42,363 bases of DNA. It comes from Lingula anatina. Lineage: Eukaryota > Brachiopoda > Lingulata > Lingulida > Lingulidae. A program made the translations under genes and the position numbers. Shown here one piece after another: positions 21,744-31,810 of the stretch. The stretch covers positions 1 through 42,363 of the forward strand of contig NW_019773756.1 in NCBI RefSeq assembly GCF_001039355.2, in the 5' to 3' direction. A model generated the notes under the pieces. It saw nothing but the letters and a program-made list of their open reading frames with translations. It was not told the DNA's origin and ran no database searches. How positions within the stretch are numbered: position 1 is the first letter of the stretch; every line of letters begins with the position of its first letter.

Positions 21744-24700
21744 ATGAGTGTGTTTCGAAAACAGCGTAGTCTGCTGAAGGTAACAGGTAGCCAGTGCCCG
21801 GTGAAATCTTCATCTGAAGCTGTGTCAAAGAGTAATCCTGCCACAGACAAGAGAACGGACAATTTGTCTGGAGAGAAGGTAAGGGTATGATTCTGAACAT
21901 AGTGAAGGTTTGAATCTGGCAAACTGCACAGATGTGAGTTTATTTTCATTTTTGATTCTTTATCACACAATACACAATGGCAGATTTACCATTGCTTTTC
22001 TATAATCAACTTACAAAATTGTTTAGATGTAGAAAATATCAAAAGAACACTTTTACGTATGTAATTAGTACAATAATAAGACTTTTAGCATGGCTAAGAA
22101 TTAAATCAGAAGAAAAACCACTTATATACAAAAAATAGCATAACTTCATCAAATCTATACTGATCAAGATAATTTTTTAATTTTGAACTGAACATTTGTC
22201 CTATGAATCAGTCCTGTAAGTTTAAGTGTATGTAAATACGACACGGTTTTTATGTAATTTGTATAATGGTGGACAAAATATGCTGAAAAAAGCGAAAAAA
22301 TGGCATAACTTTTGGAAAAATTGTCCGATCAAGCTGATACTCGACCTGTATTTTATAAATATTCATCAGTTCTATAAGTTTGAGGGCAAAAGACCAAACA
22401 ATTTTTCACAATGAAAGTGCACGGCGACGACGGGGACGACGACGGGGACGGCGACGACAGACGCAGATGACAGCTGTATGTACAGACACACCTGTATGTA
22501 CAGAAACATCTGTGTCTGTACATAAAAATGTGTGTTACTGTTCGTGTTACACTATATGATTTGAAGGTTTACGCAGTAAAGTACGTATTAGTTTGTTAAA
22601 AACCTGGGGCACCGTGCTCTTACACGGATTACCTTATGAATAATAAGGAAATGACAGGCGTGTAATATAATCGGATCACTACAGAGCTTGCAAATGCATC
22701 AGTAGAAAATCCGTACACGTAATTCCTTTAGGTTGCTTGGAAAATTATATTTTCCGTGCACTCAAAATACATAAAATGTTAACTAGATTTATTTACAATA
22801 CTGATAATGTAGTATCAATAAACGAGATTTAAGAAATATAAAAGGTGAAAAAACATGGTCAATTGACCAAAAAGCAAGGTGACAAAAACAGAATTTTTGT
22901 GGCACTTGGGTACCCTTATAATGAACAGAACAGGAAAAAGTCTTAAACTTTATTAGCCTACCTTTGGTGACAACAAAATGCAAAATTTGGAAAATCTCAA
23001 ATTGATAAAGTCAACGCATGGACAAAGAATGCCAGAAGTAAAGCTGCAGCGGCCTCATTGAGCCCTAACACTTCGTGCATGAAAAAACAAGTAGCCTTGA
23101 AGATGTTGCTGTTCCGTCATTGCCAGAGCGCTGCTAATGAGAGTCGAAATTGAAATAAGTCCGCAAGAAGCGGCCAACGAGACATAGAGGCGAGTAAACC
23201 CGAGGTTTCAAAAACAATTTAGAAGCAGCGGCATAAGGTGTATTTGTGAACACTTGAATATGTTGCTGGTTTAGAAAAATTTGCTCCCCATTCTATTACT
23301 TCTTACACTGCATTCCCACAGATTTTGATCGATCCATGGGGGTTCACGCTAAAACTCTGTCAGCTCAAGAGGCTTAAATGTCTGTTACGCCTACCGAATC
23401 AGCTAGGGTAAAGATAATTACCCCCTAATAGCTTTGCTAGGCGTGACAGACATTTAAGCAGATCAAGTTGACAGCAATTTAGTGAGACTCCCCAGGGGGA
23501 TAAATCGATTTAAAAATCTGTGGGAATGCAGTCTCAGCCATATGTCCAGTAAGGCAGCCCGCCATTTTGGCTATATCAACGAACATGTTAGCCTACCCGT
23601 AAGACAGAAGAGAGTTGCACAGGTGTGAAAAACAACGTCAGCTGCTCGCAACCCGATGTATGTTGGTCTATCGTCGATTTGCTGTAAGGCGTAGCTATTA
23701 AGCCCTACGGGCGCCAAAAACTACGTCAGCTGCCCAACAGATTTTTCTTGGGATGTCAACAATGTCCATGTACACTGTAAGGTGGAAGTGAGCTCTATGG
23801 CCATCAGGCATGTTTACTAGAGGCATGTTGACTAGAGATCACTTTCAGACGATACCGCGCCGGCAGATGTGTGCCAGATATAAATTTTTAATAAAAAGAT
23901 GATATGTATAAATTTTTAATAAAAGTGTGTCAGATAGAGGGATTAAGTAAAATGTTTCAGATAAAGGTTTTAAAGAACAGTTGAAACCATTTTTTGCTCA
24001 AGCTATTGTTTACTTTTCAGTGCCCACTATTCATGTTTTTGTCAAGAAAGTCACCTGATGAAACTAAACCATTTTCGGACATCCCAGGTCCAACGGGGTT
24101 ACCTTTGGTGGGGACATTGTTTGATTATTTCAAAAAGGACTGGTTCGGTTTTGAGAAAATGTTCAAGGTATGTTACGCGCATTTTGACTTGATAAATAGC
24201 TGCTAAAAATATGTGAGCACTGTATTAACCTGCATGTGTTCACACGCTTCCCAGAACTGCATCACTCCATCGCTGCGCCACCATGCGGGCGTATCTTAAA
24301 CTGGATGTGCACATGTATAAAATCTATGAAAAACTTGTAAAATGTAATCAGCTGTTTTGAGAAAGATATCAATAATGAGAATTGGGCACATAATAATCAT
24401 ATAAACCCGCTGTTTGATTTCAGCATGCCAAATTTTGTATTCGCAGCGGTCATGGAAATGTCAATGGCATGTTCTTTGTTAAATATATATATTAATCTTT
24501 GGGGGACACACAATTATTTGTTACGCATTTGTTATAATCGTTCATTCAGCTAAAAAAACATGTTCACAGGCACAGGAAAAACGAGCCCAGATGTACGGCC
24601 CAATTTTCAGAGAGAAGATCGCCACGAACGAAAACGTCATCATCACAGACCCTTGGGAATATCAAAAAGTCATCCGTGTTGATGGTAAACGCCCTCAACG

Positions 24701-27700
24701 TATAGAACTCCTGCCTGCAGCGCATTACAGGAAGAAGAAAGGCATTTCACTTGGACTCGTTAACTCGTAAAGACTTACCTATAGATACACATAACCTTTT
24801 TATATTGTATTTACATTCATTTTGCATATTTCTTCAAAATTCTTATACCTTTATTGTAATGACTATAACCAAAGTTCGCATTTGTCTTTGTTTTGCAATT
24901 GAAAATCCTAAAAGTTTAAGCTTTTGTTCAGATTTTTTCCATAACGTCAATATAGCACACATATATATATATACTTTCCAGGCAAGGGGAGGAGTGGCAC
25001 CAGATGCGCACCATAATGAGTAAGAAGATACTGCCGCCGAGGGAAGTACTGGCCTATTGTCAGGATATGAGCATGGTGGCACAAGATTTTGCTGAACATT
25101 TAAACAGGGTGAAGGACAAGGAGACCGGAGAAGTAGAGAACCTTGAGCACGAGATATTTAAATGGGCACTTGAATGTATGTTACACTCTTTCTTCCTTTC
25201 AGTACTTCACTGTACGTGACATAGTGTAGGATTTTAAACACACGTAGATATTTTTCTGAGGACAAATAATACTTTTCGACCATATTTATACAAATAAATG
25301 ACATGAATTAATAACACAAAAATATTCAAATTTATCTATACCTGACAAACCTCTCCACCCGTTAACCCGTCGCTGAATCGGGAAGTCAGTAAGAGAATTG
25401 AGCTCGAAGTAATGGTGGAATTTTATTAATCAACGCTTTTAATCTCTCAAATTGTTAGGAGAGTGCCAGGATCAAAGATTGGTTAGTGGGAGAAAATGCC
25501 GTATACTCCAAGAAAATGCGTTCAGTATGAGTTTCCCACGGGGAAATCCTACACTGTACGCTTTTAATATCAGTTTTAATCTTTAACGAATTTCTTAATT
25601 TATTTTCAGCTATTGGCACGGTTCTTTTCGAAAGGCGCATCGGATGTCTTAGTACGTCTCCACCGAAAGATGCTTTAGACTTTTTGAAAAACCTCCAAGG
25701 CGCGTTCAAGACAATGCAACCTTTGCTGTTTAACCTGCCTATATATAAAGTCTATCCCACCAAACTTTGGAGGCAGTTTGAACACTTCTCCGACAAAGTC
25801 CTAGAGCTCGGACAACAATTTGTGAATATGGTAAGTATCTTTTTTATAAACCAGACACTAAGGCTGTATTCCCAGAGCTTTCAGATCGATCTATCCCCGC
25901 GGGGAGTCTCACTAGATTACTGTCTACAGGGCCGTAGCCTGAGCAAAATGCCAGGGGGGGCAGTAAGCGGACACAAAGGGGCGAAGCTACCGAGGGGGGA
26001 GGGTGTGGTGTGTAAAATTCCAAATTCCAGGGGGGGCAGCTGCCCCCCCTGCCCCCCCGGAGGCTACGGCCCTGGTCTAAAGTAGATCGATCTAATCTCT
26101 GGAAATGGGGTCTAAGACCCCATTCCCAGAGATTAGATCGATCCAAACTAGATCGACCTAACTCCCTGGGGGTTCACGCTAAATAGCTGTCAGCCGAGCG
26201 GGCACGAAAGTTAATTACCCTCTTACAGCTTGTAGTAGGCGGGACGGACATTTAAGCCGGATTATTTGACAGCAATCTAGTGAGACTCCCCACGGGGATA
26301 GATCGATCTAAAATCTATGGGAATACGCCCTAAATGACTGTAAAATGTCATAATATTGGACTAAGAGCGCATTCAGATTCACACATCGTACTAGCTGGGT
26401 CGGATTCTCGTTAAATTGCAAGCAGTGGAATCAGCTTAATCAGCACGCGATAGTTAATTAACCTCTAGCTGCTTGAGGAGGCGAGTCAGACAATTAAAGT
26501 CATGTATTCCTTAGGAGCTGTATAATAAGAAATAATTGGCTGTGGTTACGTTAGGTAGACCATTTTTCTACTACTCACGTCCCTTATTTACACGATGATC
26601 GGGTGCCTAGTTGTTATTTAACAGTAAAATTCACAGTATGGGTACTCTTGTAGCAATTCACATAATTGCGATAGGGGTGACACTTATCATTTTTGCTAGA
26701 GTAGGCCGATTTGAGCAAATGAATCGACTTTTGTAAACTTGAGAAGTTTCCATGGTGTTATTTTGTGTAGTTAGTTTGAAACCTATTCTCCATATTTACA
26801 ATATTTATAGAAAATAAAAGACATGAAGGATCATGCTGGGGATGAAACAGATCGTCAAGAAACGCCACACCAATCTGCATTACTGACCTACCTCCTGTCT
26901 CAGGCGTCCTTAACACCAGCGGAAGCAAATGCTCATGTGATTGATCTCCTGAACGCTGCTGTGGAAACGGTGTCCAACTCGACCATATTTGCACTCTACT
27001 GCTTGGCATGTAACCCTCTTGTCCAAGAAAAGCTATACCAAGAGTTGAGTGACGTCCTTCCTGGCAGCGAGGAGATAGGTGCCGAGACACTTCAACAACT
27101 GCCCTACTTGAAGGCTTGCGTTAAAGAAACGTTCAGGTAGAAAAAAAGCACGTTTATTGAAAGTAAAAAATCCTAATACTACAAAATGAAAGCGTGTCGT
27201 TGGAGGGTTTTTGTACGACATTGAATAGTGGCTTATAGGTCAGTTGATGTTTTCCAATTATTGTTTTTTTTCTTACATATATGACACAAGAAGGCAGCAC
27301 ACTAGTGCTGCAGTACAACACTAAGGCTAACAAGTTACATTGTACATTAACCGATGTAGAGCAGCATATTGCAACCTCAGTACATTTTACAATCATTTTC
27401 CAAGTTACTGAAACTGTTTGAGGAACTTTGCAGATAGATGTTGGATGGAAATGGGGTTACTTTGGCGCCTGGTCGCGGTTTTCGTTTTCAGAAGCATAAT
27501 TAATGTCACGTTTATCAAATATGTTTATCCCCGCACTTCCGTAACTGAAGTCGGGAATTATGTCCGTCCGTCTTTCCGTCCATGCGTTTGTAATTTTGCT
27601 GTCTACAAAAAGAGTGAGGAACCTTCAACTTGGGGATTTATAGATGGATGGGTTTTATATTGCGACCAGGGGTGGGGATGACCCTGAGGGTGAACGATTC

Positions 27701-27804
27701 TATCTTTCCACATAAAGAGTCCTGCATGAATGTTGTTATTCTGATGTTTATTACCAGTAGTTAGACCCTAGATAGTTACAAAGATATCCATGGGGTTGGA
27801 GTTT

Positions 27805-27838
<34 letters not shown>

Positions 27839-29201
27839 ATATTCTAATTAGCTGAATTTTGTTTTTTTTCCATGGGCTTATTATCACTGAATCTTACATG
27901 CAATGTAGAAATTGAAATGAGCAATGGAATTGTTAACCTAAATTGTCATATTCATTATTATTTTACACAAATGTTGATTTTTGCTTTGACAGGCTATTTC
28001 CCATCACCTTTGCCACGAGCAGATTTTTACCAAAAGATGTAGAAGTGGCTGGTTATCTTATTCCTAAGGGGGTATGTTTAATTTTATTTTCATTTTGTCA
28101 TATTTGTAGTGAAATCTCTCTCTATTATCTGTTTTATTCATTTCAAAGCACATCTGACGGATTTGCAATTTAATTTTCTTTTTAGGCCCATGTTCAAGCC
28201 AGTCTATATCCCATGGGACGGGATGCCAAAATCTTTAAAGATCCAGAGGAATACAGACCAGAACGCTGGCTTCGTGCTGTACCACGTGATCCGGTTGTCA
28301 TGGCAATCCCAAGCCTGCAATTTGGTCACGGTTCCCGTATGTGCATCGGTAGACGACTGGCAGAGCAAGAAATCTACATCGTGCTCACCAAGGTAACACC
28401 TGCAGTACTCAAATCTACTATTACTTTGTCATGGAATAATTCTGTTTATTTATTTATTTATTTATTTAATTATTTATTTATTTGTTATCATTTTTTGGTA
28501 AAGCCAGGTACGACAAGTATTGAAATTAATTTTTTTCATTAAGTCTTTTCATCAAAAGTAAACGATGTCACGTACATGGCTTATACATTAATATGGTAAT
28601 GTAAATTTACCGTGTAGCAACAGGCAGGAAAAACCATACACTCTTTTGGTGTACAAAAGGTTTATTCGTATATTCTTTATCTTACAATCATTAAATAATA
28701 CCGTTGATCTTCTCATGTCACATTTCAATATCATGATGTATCATACAGATTCTCTGGTTTTTCCATAACTTTCCATTCTAAACTATTCGTCAATCTATAA
28801 ACATCTCCTTATGTGGTGATGGTGTGATGATTGACCAAAGTTCACAATTTCTATTAATGCAGTTTTTACCATCGTCTCATCAAAAAAGAATAATAACTAA
28901 GTCTTTCTTGTTGCTATCTGTTACTTACTGTTTATTTTACTCTTTGGCTCTTTCCTCTCTGGCTCACTGACATGTAAAATTCACGTTCTTTGACTATAAA
29001 GTCATTGCATTAAATTAACAAAATAATATTGATCATATTATCTTCGATAATTCGCTTTTTGTTTTCTGTTTTAAGATTGTGAAAACTTTCAAGTTGGAAT
29101 ACCACCACGAGCCTGTGGAGCCCGTTCTCAACACGCTGATGACTCCTGACAGACCAGTGAAAATTACTTTCGTATCACGAGCTGACAGCTTAACAATTTA
29201 A
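21744..29201 (+). CDS. Mitochondrial-clan cytochrome P450, complete, 9 exons, 543 aa
   Basis: P450s of this clan accept electrons from adrenodoxin in the mitochondrial matrix and oxidise steroids, vitamin D-like sterols or xenobiotics. Exons, all in frame: 21744-21878, 24021-24167, 24570-24766, 24982-25175, 25610-25830, 26811-27136, 27993-28071, 28186-28392, 29076-29201. The ATG at 21744 is the first Met after an in-frame TGA. Residues 1-45 are rich in Arg, Lys and Ser without acids early on, as in a matrix-targeting presequence. Then come the proline hinge (PFSDIPGPTGLP, 62-73), YGPIFREK, a GEEWHQMRTIMSKKIL C-helix with W and R for the haem propionates, the I-helix AAVETVSN (347-354), the K-helix ETFR (404-407), PERW (458-461) and the haem loop FGHGSRMCIG with Cys486. 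Length suits the clan. The I-helix lacks the usual Gly and the usual second Thr/Ser. The family (CYP10, 12, 24, 27, 44 or other) and the substrate cannot be assigned. Introns 1 and 5 hold transposons. Confidence 0.95.
21887..22530 (+). repeat. TGTACAGACA interspersed repeat, copy A
   Basis: About 640 bp matching copy B at 29823-30610: shared stretches include CAAAAGAACACTTTTAC, CATAACTTCATCAAA, TTGGAAAAATTGTCCGATCA and GAATATTCATCAGTTCT. The right end carries a GAC/GGC-rich block and ends GTCTGTACATAAAAATG, as does the short reverse copy at 9274. It lies in P450 intron 1, beginning 9 bp after the exon-1 donor. Confidence 0.7.
22531..23305. other. P450 intron 1, nothing recognised
   Basis: Mixed AT-rich sequence with no clear repeats or exon signals. 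Confidence 0.4.
23306..23533 (-). mobile_element. Harbinger MITE family 1, copy 4 (inverted)
   Basis: 228 bp in the orientation opposite to copies 1-3. The termini are CACTGCATTCCCACAG and CTGTGGGAATGCAGTC, nearly perfect over more than 15 bp. The flanks are TTA (23303-23305) and TCA (23534-23536), one base different. It lies in P450 intron 1. Confidence 0.85.
25862..26112 (+). mobile_element. Harbinger MITE family 1, copy 5, internally deleted and interrupted
   Basis: The left part (25862-25926) has GGCTGTATTCCCAGAG and the AGATCGATCTATCCCCGCG block. A hAT-like element interrupts it at 25927-26074. The remainder (to 26112) is only the right terminus, so the middle of the MITE is missing. 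It is flanked by TAA at 25859-25861 and by TAA at 26113-26115, the latter shared with copy 6. It lies 31 bp after a P450 donor. Confidence 0.8.
25927..26074. mobile_element. hAT-like MITE nested in MITE copy 5, 5-bp target duplication
   Basis: 148 bp with ends CAGGGCCGTAGCCT and AGGCTACGGCCCTG, flanked by GTCTA at 25922-25926 and 26075-26079. Inside is G-run and C-run sequence. The clean duplication shows a recent insertion into the older MITE. Confidence 0.8.
26116..26330 (-). mobile_element. Harbinger MITE family 1, copy 6 (inverted)
   Basis: 215 bp, opposite orientation to copy 5, directly adjoining it through a single TAA (26113-26115), with TAA at 26331-26333 on the right. Full-length: GGGGGTTCACGCTAAAT..., AATTACC, TGACAGCAATCTAGTGAGAC and GATCGATCTAAAATCT are all present. 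Confidence 0.88.
26365..26502. mobile_element. Harbinger MITE family 2, right-truncated copy
   Basis: Starts GAGCGCATTCAGATTC after TAA (26362-26364) and follows the copy at 3900-4130 through ACTAGCTGGGTC, AGTGGAATCAGCTT and GTCAGACAATTAA, then stops matching. The right half is missing. It lies in the same P450 intron as copies 5 and 6, 35 bp after copy 6. Confidence 0.65.
27137..27992. other. P450 intron 6: GT microsatellite at 27807-27835, otherwise unassigned
   Basis: Holds a (GT)n run and a segment at about 27560-27590 with repeated GTCCGTC units, a form often seen in interspersed repeats. No element boundaries could be set. Confidence 0.4.
28444..28484. repeat. (TATT)n microsatellite
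   Basis: About ten TATT units in P450 intron 8. Confidence 0.9.
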
Positions 29202-29422
29202 GAAACCCAGTCATTGTGCAGTCATAAAGACGTCTTGGAGGCATCTTCGTATTAAGATTTTACGGATGTCTTAAATACTTACTAAATACCTGTAACGTGC
29301 AATGAGGGCACGGGTGGAACTCCGCCGCGTCGTCCTCTGGGCGTGCTGAGGCGTCTTGATTACATTGTTCCAGTATGTATCCAACAGATGTAAGGAATCA
29401 TGTTTTAAAAACCTGATCCGAT

Positions 29423-29428
29423 ATTAAA
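29423..29428 (+). promoter_or_regulatory. Candidate polyadenylation signal of the P450 gene (ATTAAA)
   Basis: ATTAAA, the commonest variant signal, lies about 220 bp after the P450 stop codon at 29199-29201. No canonical AATAAA is seen closer. Confidence 0.4.
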
Positions 29429-29822
29429 TATTATTACTGGCACCATTCCGAACGTGTTTCAAACATACGTGTATGTATCTAAGAACTACAACAGTTGAAG
29501 GACTAAAATACAGATTGAGATCGGAAAGCGGTAATCTGTACTTACAATTGTTCTTGCAACAGTTACAATGTTTTGATGTGTTTGTGTTAAACATTCACAA
29601 CAAAACACACAGATATCCTCAATGAACTGCGATAATCAATAATAACGATGTTCCACCAAACAAAGACTGAGTTAAACTCTGAACTTAGCCTTTCAAAGAG
29701 ATTCCCTTGACAAATAATTGTAGTGCTTATAGTTGTGTTTAGTTGACAGCAGTTCATGATCAGAGAGTGAAATCTGCTCGAATAGGAAAAATGTTCACCA
29801 CAGAAACAACACAGCAAAGCTG

Positions 29823-30210
29823 TCAAATGTAGAGACATAAACAGGAAAAATGTTCATTTTCAGCACTTTTTTTTACATAATACGAAATAATCAACATACT
29901 ATTATTTTTATATGATCAACTAACAAAATTGTTGAGATGGAAAAAATGTTAATAGAACAATTTTATATGTCCAATTTGTTTCATATTGAGATTCTGAACA
30001 AAGTGAAGGACTGAAATGGACAAACTGCACTGATACGAGTTAATTTCCATTTTTGATTCTTAATTACACAAAACACGATTACAGATTAACCATCAATTTT
30101 ATATAATCAACTAACAAAATTCTTAAGATTCAAAAGAACACTTTTACACATGTAATTAGTTCAATAATGAGACTGTTAACATGCCTAAGAATTAAATCTG
30201 GGGAAAAACC

Positions 30211-30282
<72 letters not shown>

Positions 30283-30610
30283 CATAACTTCATCAAAACT
30301 AAACTGATCAAGATCATTTTCCACCTTGACTTGTACACCAGTCCTGCACGTTTTAAATCAAAAACGGCAAGAATTTCATGTTATTTGTATAGCGGTGGAT
30401 AGAAAATGCTGAAAAAAGTTTAAAAAACGGCAAGACAATGGGAAAAATTGTCCGATCAAGGTGATTTTCGAACTCCACCTGTATTTTATGAATATTCATC
30501 AGTTCTGAAAATTTGAAAACAAAAGGAAAAACGGTTTTCATTTTATTTGTATAACGGTGGATATTCTGAAAAAAAAAGGCATAAATTTTGGAAAAATTGT
30601 CCGATCAAGC
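29823..30610 (+). repeat. TGTACAGACA interspersed repeat, copy B
   Basis: About 790 bp. It starts near AAATGTAGAGACATAAACAGG, contains two similar halves (CAACTAACAAAATT occurs twice), then an (AT)n run at 30212-30278, then TTGGAAAAATTGTCCGATCA-type units, also repeated. It is in the same orientation as copy A and spans the interval between the P450 and NK7 genes. No open frame of any size; type unknown. Confidence 0.65.
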
Positions 30611-31511
30611 TGTTTGGTTGATACACCGTTTACCTACCTTCCAAATCGCAACTACAGACGCCTTATTTCTGAAATCTAAACGTTTAACATCTTGAAAACG
30701 TCTTAGTATCGGTCTTGCGTGGTTTTTACATCCATACATTTGGAAAACTTTTTTACGCGCTAGTATTTTTTGAAAACGACTTAGAGACCGTACGTGAACG
30801 TTTTCCATTCCAGACGTAACAGACGTCATCGTAATTACCGAGGACAATGTTTGACTGGGAAACGCCAGGCAGCTGTGTTAGTTGAGACGGCTGGGTTGAA
30901 ATTGTACAGTAACAACAATCAATTTTAGACGAGTAAAATCCGTTTTCATGACGGCAGGTTGTTGAATAATAAGGAAAAATAACTGTGCCAAATTGTAAAA
31001 TTTACAAACCTTCAGCAGCATCAGCTAACGAATATGAAGCAAGTCTCATCAGGAATGTCATGTGTAGTATACGTCGGTAAACTGTATCTAACATGCTACA
31101 CAGAAACAATTGGTTTGTGCCGCAGAATTGCATTCCTTCTAATATTTCCTTTCTTGATAAATGGAAAACTGATCTGTTGATTGTGGTTTGATGCAAACGC
31201 AGGCAAAAAGCAGCAGAAATGTAAAAATGCTTGTTGCGTTGGTGCACTCGCGTGACAGAGATGATGAAAATGAATTTTTCCGCACAGAGAAAAAAATTCT
31301 GTCAATTTCAATTTAATACGCTTTACCTGTTACAAGTCCCATTAACTAAGGAGAAGGGCATATCGATTAGTGCTGCAAGTATACGTGTTTCCTGACTTTG
31401 ATCATGAACTGCAGACAAATAATTCTAGTACTTAAGTTCATATAGCTTTCGAGGTAACCAAAGATCAATCGTAAATAGACAGTGAGCCAGCTAAAGAAGC
31501 TAAAAAGCACA
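30611..31511. other. Noncoding between repeat copy B and the NK7 3' UTR
   Basis: No recognisable gene. The short minus-strand frames here carry no family signature. Confidence 0.4.
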
Positions 31512-31517
31512 TTTATT
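31512..31517 (-). promoter_or_regulatory. Candidate polyadenylation signal of NK7 (AATAAA)
   Basis: The complement of TTTATT, about 295 bp downstream of the NK7 stop at 31811-31813 in the minus direction. Confidence 0.4.
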
Positions 31518-31810
31518 AGTAACGGTACTTGTACCAGGACCGCTCAACTACTAATCATTACTTGTCTTTCTTTAGTAGCAAAGATAGGTCGTTTCCCCGT
31601 GGAGGATTCTAATGATTAATACTGAAGACCAGTGATTAGTCACAGTGATCAAATGTACATTCATCAAATGCTAGCGTTAAATGTTGTGAGAAGACAGAAG
31701 TTATTAGAGAGAAAATAAAGAAATCTCTAGCGTCATTTTGAGACAACCAAACTGACAGTTCTGTGTTTTAGAACAAAAAATAAACAAGTTTTTGTAAAAA
31801 CAAACAGTCA

